64,000 nucleotides of DNA from the NCBI RefSeq assembly GCF_900167095.1, contig NZ_FUXG01000005.1, positions 1 to 64,000 of the forward strand, written 5' to 3'. The number at the start of each line of letters is the position of its first letter. Position 1 is the stretch's first letter. Below are positions 17,737 to 27,449 of this stretch, piece after piece. Source of the stretch: Oceanospirillum multiglobuliferum. Lineage in GTDB: Bacteria > Pseudomonadota > Gammaproteobacteria > Pseudomonadales > Halomonadaceae. The position numbers and the translations under genes are program-made. The notes beneath the pieces were generated by a model. The model saw only the letters and a list, made by a program, of their open reading frames with translations. It was not told the origin of the DNA and did no database searches.

Positions 17737-19629
17737 TTAGCGATAGAATCGTGATATAGCCTCTAACACTTGAAAGCCAATATCAGCAGGCATTTTCTCC
17801 TCTGGCAGGCGCTTATTTTCTAGATCAAGCACCTCATGCTGTCCCGAGGGATAGGTTGCAATAATACGATTATCTGTGACCACACCATAATTAAAATAGC
17901 TATGTACCAACAGCCAATCACGTTTTGCATTGCTATCAAATAGATTGCTACCTACCGCATAATCAGAAGTTGGGTTTTGGCAGCCCAGTATCTCTTGCAA
18001 GATTGTTGGTGCTAAATCAAAGTGACTGGTTTTATAGTTAATTTTCTGCTGACTTTTCCCTGGCCATAAGATAAGCAGCGGCACCTGCGTTTGATAGTGC
18101 GTAAAGTTGCTGCCATGGCCCCAAAAGTTCTGCTTTAGGTCATTAAACTCTTCACCATGATCCGAAGTTAGGATAACAACCGTATTATCCAACTCACCTT
18201 GAGCTTCTAAACGTGCCAGCATTTCGCCAAGCTTCTGATCTAGAAAGTGCAGTGCATTTTTATAACGATTAAAGTAGGGCACTGGGTCAAAGTCATTATT
18301 CAACTTAACATGATCAACTCGACTCCATTGCGGCTTAAACTTGTCATAACCTGTAGGCACATCATAGCTATGTGCAGCGTCCATAAAAAGGAAACCAAAG
18401 AAAGGTTTTTCATCGTTCTTCTCTGATAAAAACTGCTCAAACTCTTTGATGACTTGTAAATCTTTACCCGAGGGCGTAGTGCCTTCCGTTGTGACTCGCA
18501 GATTAGGTATTGACGCAAAAACGGTTCTATCAAAAGCTGGGCTGACCAAAGTTGCAGAGCCAAAAATTCCCATTTGATACTCCGCAGCTTGCTGTTGCTT
18601 TATCCAAACAGCCCCTTCTTGCGCTGCGGCAAAACCATCCCAATAGGTTGCAGGCAGGCCAAAAAACAGCGAGAAAATCCCGCCCTTGGTAACATTGCCA
18701 CCACTGTGATGGTTCATAAACTGCTGTGCGTTAGGCTTTTCTGTTAAAGCATACAAGTTCGGTGTAACTTCTGGTGTAAAAACATCCGCTCGCATCGCAT
18801 CAATTCCGATGACCAAGACATTTTTAGGTTTCTCAGGCGTCACGCACTGCATGGGGTTCTGCGGATAACGTAGCGATTGCCCTTTATTGGAAACGCTTAG
18901 ATCAACTTCTTGTCGAACTTGAGTGGGATCAATCAAGCCATTATCTAATAAGTAAGTTTTGGCTGTTACAGGATAATAGCTAGGAAAGTGTCGTGTAATC
19001 CCTGTAACCTCAGCATCATAATGTGCTTCATACCAAATATGCATAACTTGGCTTATTAGTAGCGAAAAAATCCAAATCGAAAAAGCAGTAATACCACACC
19101 ACCATGATAACTTACGCTTAACCAGCCATACCGCCATAGATAAAGCACCTAAGGCGGCAATGAAAACGCCAACTAAAACGAAAACAATCACCAATATGGT
19201 GAACCACGACAGCTGGAACATATCACTGGCCTCAGGCGCAGTGATCAACTCCCACACAAAACCACTTAAATGAAAGCGATATTGGCTGTAAATGGTGGTG
19301 TCTACGGCTAATAAAAATAAGCCGCCAAATAACACTATTAAACTGATCGGTAGTAATAGCCAGCGAGAGGGTAAAATAAGCGCTAAAGGCAGCATTCCTA
19401 TCCAAAAGACTACAGGCAGCAAACCAAAATGGCCTATATAAGCCATAATAAGATAACTAATACTATGTACTTCACTAACCTGAATAAACGGCAGATAGCG
19501 GCTGGCAACCAAATAAACAGTGATAGCCCCTACAACAGAAACCCAACCTGAAAAACTTAACCACTGCCAGCGGGTAAAGTTTTTCCCTTGCTGCCACGAA
19601 TAACTTAAACTGCGTAACAAAGCCAACAT
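17737..19629 (-). CDS. yejM: YejM/PbgA/LapC-like DUF3413 sulfatase-fold inner-membrane protein
   Basis: A 630-residue protein with five N-terminal membrane helices (DUF3413, about 20-190), a linker, and a periplasmic alkaline phosphatase/sulfatase fold. Metal-type residues are conserved: IGIDAMRAD, the Thr in GGNVTKGG, and TSDHGEEF. E. coli YejM senses periplasmic lipopolysaccharide and controls LpxC degradation through LapB. Length and domain order match well. It is transcribed alone on the minus strand, with cell-wall hydrolase genes downstream. Confidence 0.92.
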   Translation of the reverse strand: MLALLRSLSYSWQQGKNFTRWQWLSFSGWVSVVGAITVYLVASRYLPFIQVSEVHSISYLIMAYIGHFGLLPVVFWIGMLPLALILPSRWLLLPISLIVLFGGLFLLAVDTTIYSQYRFHLSGFVWELITAPEASDMFQLSWFTILVIVFVLVGVFIAALGALSMAVWLVKRKLSWWCGITAFSIWIFSLLISQVMHIWYEAHYDAEVTGITRHFPSYYPVTAKTYLLDNGLIDPTQVRQEVDLSVSNKGQSLRYPQNPMQCVTPEKPKNVLVIGIDAMRADVFTPEVTPNLYALTEKPNAQQFMNHHSGGNVTKGGIFSLFFGLPATYWDGFAAAQEGAVWIKQQQAAEYQMGIFGSATLVSPAFDRTVFASIPNLRVTTEGTTPSGKDLQVIKEFEQFLSEKNDEKPFFGFLFMDAAHSYDVPTGYDKFKPQWSRVDHVKLNNDFDPVPYFNRYKNALHFLDQKLGEMLARLEAQGELDNTVVILTSDHGEEFNDLKQNFWGHGSNFTHYQTQVPLLILWPGKSQQKINYKTSHFDLAPTILQEILGCQNPTSDYAVGSNLFDSNAKRDWLLVHSYFNYGVVTDNRIIATYPSGQHEVLDLENKRLPEEKMPADIGFQVLEAISRFYR

Positions 19630-19781
19630 ATCATCCTACAATAACTGAACAATTAAACAGCCCTTGCTTTCGATCAGGCTCAAAATGGGCTGCACTCTAC
19701 CATATAAGCCAGACCTACATGAATGGCTTTTCTATATGGCTAACTTATTCTCAGGCACATCAATTGACTAGGAGTTCCCCC

Positions 19782-20744
19782 ATGTTATTAAAAGGTGTTT
19801 TATTGGATGCCCTTAGCCTTGGAGACAATATTGATTTCTCTGGTATTAAAAATGCACTAGATCAGTTTGAGTGCTATGAACACACCTCTGCTGAACAGCG
19901 TTTAGCCCGTATTCAAGATGCCGATATTGTGTTCAGCAACAAAGTTATCTTAGATCGAGCACTGTTAGAACAGTGCCCAAAATTGAAGTTAATCGTTGTT
20001 TTAGCAACCGGCACGAACAATATTGATTTAGCCTATGCAGCTGAGCGCAATATTCCCGTCAAAAATGCAGTGGCTTATGGCACTAACAGTGTAGCGCAAC
20101 ACAGCCTGATGCTGATGCTAATGCTGGCAACACAACAAGTTCGCTATCAAAAATCACTTGATGCCGATCAGTGGCAAAAAAGCCCTTACTTCTGCCTAAT
20201 GACACACTCTGTTATGGAGCTTGCTGGCAAGCATTTGGTTATTGTGGGCGCAGGCGCACTGGGTAAAAAAGTGGCTCAGCTTGCAGAAGCTTTTGATATG
20301 CAAGTCACCTTTAGCGCACGCCCAAACTCAAGCCACACAGAAAATGTTGACAGCCGCCCAAGCTTGGATGAATTACTACCTCATGCCGACTTTTTGTCTT
20401 TGCACTGCCCACTTACCGCAGATACTGACAATCTAATTAATGCAGAGCGTCTCGCCAAAGCCAAACCCGGCTTAATGCTAGTAAACTGTGCCCGTGGTGG
20501 CATTGTAAATGAAGCGGATGCATTGGCAGCCCTGCATACAGGTCAGTTAGGTGGCCTAGCAACAGATGTATTAACAACAGAGCCTCCGATTAATGGCAAC
20601 TTACTGCTAAGTGCCCGAACAGAAGACTTGAACTTAATTGTGACGCCGCACAATGCTTGGATCTCTCAAGCCGCCAGACAAAATATTGTTAACCAAGCAG
20701 CAGAATCCGTTTTAGCTTATAAAAAGTTAGACTCTACTCTTTAG
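19782..20744 (+). CDS. D-2-hydroxyacid dehydrogenase (glycerate dehydrogenase-like)
   Basis: A 320-residue NAD(P)-dependent oxidoreductase. Its Rossmann motif is VGAGALGKKVA (about 155-165). Catalytic residues are Arg in NCARGGIVNE, Glu in TTEPP and His in TPHNAW. The combination resembles hydroxypyruvate reductase/glycerate dehydrogenase (HprA). The ATG at 19782 has AGGAG 7 nt upstream and beats the in-frame ATG 21 codons earlier, which lacks one. rsuA follows 16 bp downstream, so the two are probably cotranscribed. Confidence 0.88.
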   Translation: MLLKGVLLDALSLGDNIDFSGIKNALDQFECYEHTSAEQRLARIQDADIVFSNKVILDRALLEQCPKLKLIVVLATGTNNIDLAYAAERNIPVKNAVAYGTNSVAQHSLMLMLMLATQQVRYQKSLDADQWQKSPYFCLMTHSVMELAGKHLVIVGAGALGKKVAQLAEAFDMQVTFSARPNSSHTENVDSRPSLDELLPHADFLSLHCPLTADTDNLINAERLAKAKPGLMLVNCARGGIVNEADALAALHTGQLGGLATDVLTTEPPINGNLLLSARTEDLNLIVTPHNAWISQAARQNIVNQAAESVLAYKKLDSTL

Positions 20745-20760
20745 GAATTAATTTTCGACC

Positions 20761-21462
20761 ATGCGTTTAGATAAAATGATCAGTCACCACACAGGACTTT
20801 CCCGCGTTGAAGCCAAACGTGTACTACGCCAAGGCTTAGTAACCGTCGACGAGGTCGTAACCAAAAATGCAGCACTGCATATTAGCTCTGACAATATTGT
20901 GTGTTACGACGGCCAGACTTTAGGGGCGGTCAGTAAGCGCTATATCATGCTGAACAAACCTGAAAACACTATCTGCTCAACTATTGATGAAGACTACCCT
21001 TCTGTCTTGAACTTGTTAGATCTAAACAATACGCGTGATCTGCATATCGCAGGACGCTTAGACGTGGATACAACAGGATTGGTATTGATCACCGATGATG
21101 GGAAATGGTCACATCAGATCACGTCACCTAAAAAGCAGTGCACTAAACGCTATCGTGTTTGGCTAGACGAGCCCTTATGTGATGATGCCGAAGCCCAGCT
21201 AACAGCAGGGCTGAAACTGCATGGCGAAAAAGAACTCACCTTACCTGCCACGCTAGAACGCATTAACTCACAAGAAGTGTTGCTCTCTATCTCAGAAGGT
21301 AAATATCACCAAGTAAAACGCATGTTTGCAGCGCTGAATAATAAAGTGACAGCACTTCATCGCGAAAAGATTGGTGATATTGAGTTAGATTTAGACCTAA
21401 ATGAAGGTGATTGGCGCTACTTGACGGAAGCGGAAACTAATAGTGTTTTGAAAATGCTTTAG
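20761..21462 (+). CDS. rsuA: 16S rRNA pseudouridine(516) synthase
   Basis: Isomerises uridine 516 of 16S rRNA. An N-terminal S4 domain (MRLDKMISHHTGLSRVEAKR) precedes the catalytic domain with GRLDVDTTGL (catalytic Asp101), KRYRVWL and GKYHQVKRM. The 233-residue length is that of RsuA. Paralogues RluB/E/F share these motifs, but the short form and the LTLPATLERI insert favour RsuA. It follows the hydroxyacid dehydrogenase gene and precedes a hairpin terminator. Confidence 0.9.
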   Translation: MRLDKMISHHTGLSRVEAKRVLRQGLVTVDEVVTKNAALHISSDNIVCYDGQTLGAVSKRYIMLNKPENTICSTIDEDYPSVLNLLDLNNTRDLHIAGRLDVDTTGLVLITDDGKWSHQITSPKKQCTKRYRVWLDEPLCDDAEAQLTAGLKLHGEKELTLPATLERINSQEVLLSISEGKYHQVKRMFAALNNKVTALHREKIGDIELDLDLNEGDWRYLTEAETNSVLKML

Positions 21463-21510
21463 ACTCAATCCGTCATCAGCACCCAACCAAAATATAAGCA
21501 TTTCTTGATA

Positions 21511-21538
21511 AAAGCGCCTAAATAGGCGCTTTGCTTAC
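21511..21538 (+). terminator. Probable terminator after rsuA
   Basis: Stem AAGCGCC (21512-21518) with GGCGCTT (21525-21531) is followed by a short T-rich tail. The U-tract is weak, so efficiency is uncertain. Confidence 0.6.
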
Positions 21539-21637
21539 ACTAAAGAATTAGTCAAACAATTAATAGCACCCGTATAATAAAGCCCTAGAATACCCAAGGT
21601 TTTATTACCCACCTAACAATTAGCTATGGAGGCCAAT

Positions 21638-24499
21638 ATGGCACGCGCCGGAAAAGGAATTTCACTACAGTGGTTAGTTGTAGGTGCAATTGTTTGTTCA
21701 ATGCTGCTGCTCAGTGCTATTTTGGTCAGCCAAAGCTATCAGAGCAATAAACAAGCACTAATCATCGCCACCAGTGAAGCAGCCCAGCAACTCAGTAAAA
21801 CCATTAATGAAAAGGTTCAGCGATTAACAGGTCCTGCACAAAGCGCACTGCAAATCCTCAGTCACGACCCACTACTACAAGCTCAAACCCTGCCACAGCG
21901 TATTGCCCGCCTACCAGTATTAGCCGAAACACTCAACGCTAATGAGATGCTCAGTGCCATCTACGCAGGCTACGACAATGGTGAGTTTTTTCTGATCCGT
22001 AAACTCAGCAATCCCCTTGTTCGTAGTAAATATAAAGTGCCTGAAGCTGCAAAGTTCATGCTGCAAAGCATTACAGAGAAAGACGGAAAAATGGTCGGGG
22101 AGTGGACATTTTACGACCAACAGCTCCAACTATTAAAAACAGAGATACCAAAAAATTACGACTATGATCCAAGGCGACGTGGCTGGTACATCGACGCCAA
22201 AGCAAACAAAAAACAAGTGCTAACAGCACCTTATCTATTTTTCACTACCCGTGAAATTGGCATCACCTTAGCGCAAAAAGCTTATACCGGAACCGCAATT
22301 ATTGGTATGGATGCTTCGGTGGCGGATCTATCCGCACAGTTAGCCTCTCTAAAAGCTACAGACAGTACAGAGTTAGCAATTATAGACCCGCAACAAAAAG
22401 TACTGGCTTACACCCACTCAGATAAAATGATCACACAAGAAGGTGATAGTTACCGCTTGAGTTCTATTGCGCAGCTCAATGTTGATGCACTTACTCAACT
22501 AGCACAGAGCCAGATAGCTCAAGGCGAAATCTCACTACTGCATAGTGATAACACAGAGTGGTTCGGTCTATGGATGCCAGTGACTCATTTTGGTGATAAC
22601 AGCATTCGTATTTTGATTGCTACGCCAGCAGATGAATTATTAGCCGGTGCCAAAGACACCATTTTAAATCAAGCATTGTGGACTGCGGGTATTACCTTTT
22701 TAATGCTGATACTCGGCATGCTGGCAGGTTCAAGGATTGGTCGCGCTTTCCACGAACTATCTCATCAAGTCAGTGCTTTATCAGGTTTTGACTTTAGCTC
22801 TCAGATAGAAGTACGGTCAGATATCCGCGAGGCAAAAAAGCTAGGCCAAGTAGTGAACAATATGTCGCAAACCATTGGCAGCTTCCAAGCAATTAGCACC
22901 ATTTTGAATCGAGAAACTGACCTAGAGAAAATGCTAGACGGAGTGTTAACGCACTTAGTTAACGCAACAGGCATGTCACAAGGTGCCGTTTATCTCTATC
23001 AGTCAGAAACACAACTGTTTGAGATAGCCAGCCAAACCGAGTTTGAGCACTTCCCATTGATATTGAAAGCCGATACACAAGATGATAAACGCTTAATTCA
23101 CAGCACATTAAGCTTATTAGAAACACCTGAAAAATGCTTGATCACGCCACTGAAAAAACGTGATCAAGGTCTTGAGGGCTTGTTGATCATGCGTTGGGAG
23201 CAAGCGCCAGAAAACAAAAAAGCCCTGCTTGAATTTATCTCTGAGATCTCTGGCTCTGCTGCCGTAGCCATTGAAACCCGTCGCCTAATTAATGGACAGC
23301 GAGAACTGATTGAAGGCATCTTGCGCTTATTGGCAGACTCTATTGATGCCAAGTCACCTTACACCAGTGGCCACTGTGACCGTGTGCCGCAGCTGGCAAC
23401 ACTGTTAGTTAATCAGCTTGAGGCTCGCACATCAGGTGTCTACGCTGACTTTAAAATGAGTGATGAAGAGCACGAAGAGTTCCGTATTGCTGCATGGTTA
23501 CACGACTGTGGCAAAATTCTCAGCCAAGAGCACGTGATTGACAAAGCCACCAAGCTTGAAACCATATACAACCGTATTCACGAAATACGCACCCGTTTTG
23601 AAGTGTTATGGCGTGACGCAGAAATTGATTATTGGCAGAAACTGCACGCAGGCGGTGATGGCGAGCAATTAAAAGCAGAGCTAACGCAAACCCAGCAACA
23701 GCTACAAGATGACTATCACTTTATTGCCAACAGCAACGTTGGTGGTGAGTCAATGAACCCTGAAAGTATTGCCAGAATTAATACCATTGGCGATCGTCTT
23801 TGGCTGCGAAATTTTGATAACCGTATAGGCCTATCACAAGATGAGCTGAACCAACTGGCCAATACTCCAGAGCAACGCTTACCTGCGCGCGAGCGATTAC
23901 TCTCAGACCGTCCAGAGCATATTGTGCCTTGGCAGGAAGGCCGCAAACCACCCGTACAAAAAGATGATCCGAACAATATTTGGCAGTTTGATATGCCATT
24001 ACCACAATACTCCTTCAACTTTGGTGAGCGTTATAACTTAAGCGTTCGTTTTGGCACACTCACTGAAGAAGAGCGTTTCAAAATTAACGAACATATTGTG
24101 CATACCATTATGATGCTCAGCGCCCTGCCCCTGCCTGATCATCTTAAGCGCGTGCCTATTATTGCGGGTAACCATCATGAGCGCGCAGATGGAAAGGGCT
24201 ACCCTAGAAAACTGCCTAGCCATCAGATGAGCGTGCAAGAAAAGGTGATGGGTATTGCCGATATATTTGAAGCGCTAACGGCCTCAGATCGCCCTTATAA
24301 AAAGCCTAAAACCCTATCACAAGCCTTATCTATTATGGTGCAGATGAGTAAAGGTGGTCATATAGAGGCTAATCTATTTAAAGAGCTATTGGCGGGAGAT
24401 GGATTTATACAGTATTGCCAGCAGTTCTTACAGCCTGAACAACTCGATCATGTTGACTTTGAGGCGTTGATTCAAAGCCTAGAAACTGAGTCTGCATAA
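21638..24499 (+). CDS. Membrane Cache-HAMP-GAF-HD-GYP sensor, putative c-di-GMP phosphodiesterase
   Basis: A 953-residue signalling protein. Membrane helices lie at about 8-30 and 345-365, and a periplasmic dCache domain lies between (RRRGWYIDA motif). A HAMP-like region and a GAF-like domain (about 420-550) follow, then an HD-GYP domain. Visible HD-GYP residues are HDCGK (His622, Asp623), NEH, NHHER and GKGYP (854-856), with DIFEALTASDRPY after. HD and GYP are about 230 residues apart rather than the usual 60 or so. GGAGG lies 6 nt before ATG 21638, so it is chosen over the ATG four codons earlier. Transcribed alone. Confidence 0.88.
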   Translation: MARAGKGISLQWLVVGAIVCSMLLLSAILVSQSYQSNKQALIIATSEAAQQLSKTINEKVQRLTGPAQSALQILSHDPLLQAQTLPQRIARLPVLAETLNANEMLSAIYAGYDNGEFFLIRKLSNPLVRSKYKVPEAAKFMLQSITEKDGKMVGEWTFYDQQLQLLKTEIPKNYDYDPRRRGWYIDAKANKKQVLTAPYLFFTTREIGITLAQKAYTGTAIIGMDASVADLSAQLASLKATDSTELAIIDPQQKVLAYTHSDKMITQEGDSYRLSSIAQLNVDALTQLAQSQIAQGEISLLHSDNTEWFGLWMPVTHFGDNSIRILIATPADELLAGAKDTILNQALWTAGITFLMLILGMLAGSRIGRAFHELSHQVSALSGFDFSSQIEVRSDIREAKKLGQVVNNMSQTIGSFQAISTILNRETDLEKMLDGVLTHLVNATGMSQGAVYLYQSETQLFEIASQTEFEHFPLILKADTQDDKRLIHSTLSLLETPEKCLITPLKKRDQGLEGLLIMRWEQAPENKKALLEFISEISGSAAVAIETRRLINGQRELIEGILRLLADSIDAKSPYTSGHCDRVPQLATLLVNQLEARTSGVYADFKMSDEEHEEFRIAAWLHDCGKILSQEHVIDKATKLETIYNRIHEIRTRFEVLWRDAEIDYWQKLHAGGDGEQLKAELTQTQQQLQDDYHFIANSNVGGESMNPESIARINTIGDRLWLRNFDNRIGLSQDELNQLANTPEQRLPARERLLSDRPEHIVPWQEGRKPPVQKDDPNNIWQFDMPLPQYSFNFGERYNLSVRFGTLTEEERFKINEHIVHTIMMLSALPLPDHLKRVPIIAGNHHERADGKGYPRKLPSHQMSVQEKVMGIADIFEALTASDRPYKKPKTLSQALSIMVQMSKGGHIEANLFKELLAGDGFIQYCQQFLQPEQLDHVDFEALIQSLETESA

Positions 24500-24544
24500 A
24501 CCGCTATTCAAACAGCAGGTTATAGCAAACTGAAGGTAAAAAAA

Positions 24545-24567
24545 TGCCACGGCTTAACACCGTGGCA
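24545..24567 (-). terminator. Terminator at the end of the ABC/LolA-like operon
   Basis: Arms TGCCACGG (24545-24552) and CCGTGGCA (24560-24567) are followed on the minus strand by a T7 run (24538-24544). It is 123 bp past the stop of the 24690 gene and just after the plus-strand HD-GYP gene. The plus-strand side lacks Us. Confidence 0.7.
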
Positions 24568-24689
24568 AAATCACTTTTGTGACCGGATTGCAGTACACAA
24601 AAAGCCCAAACATAGAAAGACAGGCCATCTCAAGGGTGTCGGTAAATGGCTTTAAACCTCAGCCCCTTGTCTAACCATTATCTTAGACG

Positions 24690-25508
24690 TTAAAACTCAG
24701 ATAAGTTCTGTCGTATAAGATAAGCAGGGTTATAAAATTTATCCTCTAAGCTGATTGCCTCATGTTGCTCATAATGAATCAGCGTCACTTTGTCAGGCTG
24801 AAAGCCATCAATTAGGCGCATGGTTTTTACACGCTGCTGTGCCTGATCCGCTTCAAAGTAGGCTGTTTTAGCCAACTTACCCGACTTTAGATACAAATTA
24901 GCCCTTACCGGAAAAGCGTTATCCGCTTTAAGCCAAAGCTCAATACTCTGATAATTACTGTTACCCGCCTTGGCTTTAAGCACTAGCTTTAAAGCGCCTG
25001 CTTCAGCAATATCATTCGTCTGTTCTACCACTCTTGTTGCCTCATAATCTTGGCTCCAAGTCATAGTTGAAATATCACCAACAGAGGCCTGCCCCAAGAG
25101 CTTTTGCATAGGCGTAATACGAATAGGGCGTTTAGAGCTTGGCATTAGCAACCAATACTGCTCTTGCAGCATCAGCATTTTTTGTCCTTGCTCTCGGTCT
25201 GATTTAAACACCACCAAGCTGCGCTTATCGGTTTGACTATAGACATGATAGAGGTTCTCACTACTGAGCTGATGATTCTCAAAAACCTCAACTCGGGTCA
25301 CCGACTTAGCCACCGACAAGGGCAGCCGATAGTGATCAGCCTGAGCCAACCAGCTTGCCACTTGTGCGCTTTCTATTTGCGCCTTCCTTGGCATCTCTTC
25401 AGCTTGTGCGACTTGAGCGAGCGCCAGATAAGACACACTCAGCAACAGGCTAGCAACGCAAGTGATAGCGCCAGCTGACAACTGTTTTTTGATTGCTCGA
25501 CTAAACAT
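24690..25508 (-). CDS. LolA-like outer membrane lipoprotein-sorting family protein
   Basis: A 272-residue protein with a signal peptide (ITCVASLLLSVSYLALAQVAQA, as about residues 16-37). The body resembles the LolA-like fold of PF17131: YHVYSQTDKRSLVVF, MLMLQEQYWLLMPSSKRP, and a C-terminal segment on cleared lipid (LIHYEQHEAISLEDKFYNPAYL). Such proteins shuttle lipids or lipoproteins across the periplasm and often travel with FtsX-type permeases. The start codon overlaps the end of the permease gene by 8 bp, so it is cotranscribed. The ABC partner upstream suggests it receives the exported substrate. Confidence 0.85.
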   Translation of the reverse strand: MFSRAIKKQLSAGAITCVASLLLSVSYLALAQVAQAEEMPRKAQIESAQVASWLAQADHYRLPLSVAKSVTRVEVFENHQLSSENLYHVYSQTDKRSLVVFKSDREQGQKMLMLQEQYWLLMPSSKRPIRITPMQKLLGQASVGDISTMTWSQDYEATRVVEQTNDIAEAGALKLVLKAKAGNSNYQSIELWLKADNAFPVRANLYLKSGKLAKTAYFEADQAQQRVKTMRLIDGFQPDKVTLIHYEQHEAISLEDKFYNPAYLIRQNLSEF

Positions 25509-26715
25509 AGATCAGCGCCTCCGTAATTGGTTTTTTCACCCCTTGGCGAGCCGCCAGCCAAGAACTTAAAACGCATACCACCGCGATGCAAAAAGACACC
25601 AACGCCGCTAATGAAAAAGAGAAATAGATTACCAAGGGATAACCTTGATTTCGCCCCGGTGGTGGAGGCATTTGAATATCAGCCCATAACACCCCCAAAG
25701 TTAACAGCCCAGATAAGGCCAAACCCACCAACACACCCACAATAACCAACCAAAGCGCCTCTAAAATAAAGTTCAAGATTAACTCGCCAGAGGAAGCCCC
25801 CAATGCCGCCAAAGTACCAATCTCTCGGGTGCGTTCAGTAACCGACATGGTTAAAGTGTTAAACAGCGCCACAAACACCACCACCGCCATTACAACCCCT
25901 AACACACCAAAAATTCGGTTATAAAGGGATTTAACCCCTTGGTAAAAAAACGCCCTTTGCCACCAAGGGGTTAACTCTAAACCGTTCATAGCAGGTTGGA
26001 ATTCACTGATTAACTGCGAGGTAGATTCAGTTTCAAAGGCAAAAACAGACAAAGTGCTCACCTTATCGGTTACCAACAAACTTTGTGCATCAGCCAACGA
26101 TATATAGATCTGACGCTTATCTAACTCAGGAATACCTGTGCTATAAATCCCCTGCACCTGAAAATCCAGCGCATTTAACGCCCCCTCAGTGGTCGTACTT
26201 AACAGCGTTACCAAATCCCCTATATTCAGCTTTAAACTGCGGGCTAAATCTTTACCCAACATAATAGGGCTAACATCAGGACTGCTCTGCAAAGGTAAAC
26301 TATGGCCTTGCTCAAGGGTTAAAAAGGGGCCTTTCAGACTGAACTCATTAGGTAAAACGCCCAAGCCCATAAAAATGCTAGAGTTCTCACCATTACTGAT
26401 CAAACCGCTTAACTCAATACGAGGCTGCACCGCTTTTACCCTTGAGTCGGCCAACCAAAGCTGACGGATCTGCTCGTACTGAGTTAAACCATTACCCAGC
26501 GGCAAATCAGGCTCTTGCTCAAAATATTGCGGTTGCGTCACCATAATATGGCCAATATCCCTTGAGGTTGACTCCTCTAAAGAGTGATAGGTATACAAGC
26601 CATAACCGCCAGACGTCATCAGCGCCAGCACAGCAATTGCAATAATTGAAACCGAGAGCAGCGCCCGCCGTTGATTACGCAGCAAATTTAAACCTGCAAA
26701 TTTGAACTTATTCAT
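25501..26715 (-). CDS. ABC transporter permease, FtsX/MacB (LolC/E) type
   Basis: A 404-residue protein with one N-terminal membrane helix (about 17-39), a large periplasmic MacB_PCD domain (about 45-230) and three C-terminal helices in the FtsX domain (about 275-400). SVTERTREIGTLAALGAS is the FtsX cytoplasmic loop that contacts the ATPase. Four helices per subunit is the type VII (mechanotransmission) design used to extract lipoproteins, peptides or drugs from the inner membrane, not to move solutes through it. It overlaps the ATPase gene by 4 bp and the LolA-like gene by 8 bp. Confidence 0.92.
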   Translation of the reverse strand: MNKFKFAGLNLLRNQRRALLSVSIIAIAVLALMTSGGYGLYTYHSLEESTSRDIGHIMVTQPQYFEQEPDLPLGNGLTQYEQIRQLWLADSRVKAVQPRIELSGLISNGENSSIFMGLGVLPNEFSLKGPFLTLEQGHSLPLQSSPDVSPIMLGKDLARSLKLNIGDLVTLLSTTTEGALNALDFQVQGIYSTGIPELDKRQIYISLADAQSLLVTDKVSTLSVFAFETESTSQLISEFQPAMNGLELTPWWQRAFFYQGVKSLYNRIFGVLGVVMAVVVFVALFNTLTMSVTERTREIGTLAALGASSGELILNFILEALWLVIVGVLVGLALSGLLTLGVLWADIQMPPPPGRNQGYPLVIYFSFSLAALVSFCIAVVCVLSSWLAARQGVKKPITEALIYV

Positions 26716-27437
26716 CTGCTCAACACCTTCTGTTTATTCATGTTCTCGCCCAACACTGAATCGCAGAGGTCGCGCTCTGCTTGTAATACACCATCTTGTA
26801 GATGAATGATGCGATCACAATGTTGCGTCATACGCTCATCATGGCTGGCAATAATAAAAGTGGTATTTTGTTGCGCGCCAATAGTGCGCATTAAACCCAC
26901 CACCTGCTGAGCAGTTTTACTGTCTAAACTGGCGGTAGGTTCATCTGCAATAACCAGCAAAGGCTCATGTACCAACGCTCTTGCTAACGCCACACGCTGC
27001 TGTTGGCCGCCAGACAAACGATCAGGTCGATGCTGCGCGAAAGCCGCCAAACCCACCGCCTCTAACAATTCTGAAACCCGACGTTTAATCTGTGTTGGAT
27101 GTACACCATTGAGCGTTAACGGATAGGCGATGTTTTCAAAAACCGTCATCACCGGAATCAAGTTAAACCTTTGAAACACAAAGCCTAATTGCTGTCGACG
27201 CAGCAACATACGCTGCTTAGGGTCTTTTTCAACCTTTGTACCAGCAAGACGAATCTCCCCCTCAAACTGATGGTCTAGCAAACCACAAATATTCAGCAGC
27301 GTGCTTTTACCAGATCCAGAAGGGCCACACAGCGCCACCATTTCACCCTGATTCACATCAAGGTTAATGCCCTTAAGCGCAGGGTACTCGATCTCGCCCT
27401 GCCAATATGATTTTTGAATTTGCAGTAGTTGCAACAT
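26712..27437 (-). CDS. ABC transporter ATP-binding protein, MacB/LolD type
   Basis: A 241-residue ATPase with Walker A GPSGSGKST (about 39-47), Q-loop FQRFNLIPVMTV, signature LSGGQQQRVALARAL, Walker B LLVIADEPTASLD and switch His in ASHDERM. The FNLIPVMTVFENI block is typical of the LolD/MacB/FtsE group, which powers FtsX-type permeases. A strong AGGGGGGA precedes the ATG at 27437, within the end of the upstream gene. It partners the permease encoded next. Confidence 0.95.
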   Translation of the reverse strand: MLQLLQIQKSYWQGEIEYPALKGINLDVNQGEMVALCGPSGSGKSTLLNICGLLDHQFEGEIRLAGTKVEKDPKQRMLLRRQQLGFVFQRFNLIPVMTVFENIAYPLTLNGVHPTQIKRRVSELLEAVGLAAFAQHRPDRLSGGQQQRVALARALVHEPLLVIADEPTASLDSKTAQQVVGLMRTIGAQQNTTFIIASHDERMTQHCDRIIHLQDGVLQAERDLCDSVLGENMNKQKVLSR

Positions 27438-27449
27438 ACAGATCCCCCC

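Noticed and set aside
24624-24656. GGCCAT/ATGGCT-like stem after the HD-GYP gene
   Set aside because: Imperfect, long loop, and the stronger terminator at 24545-24567 already explains the region.
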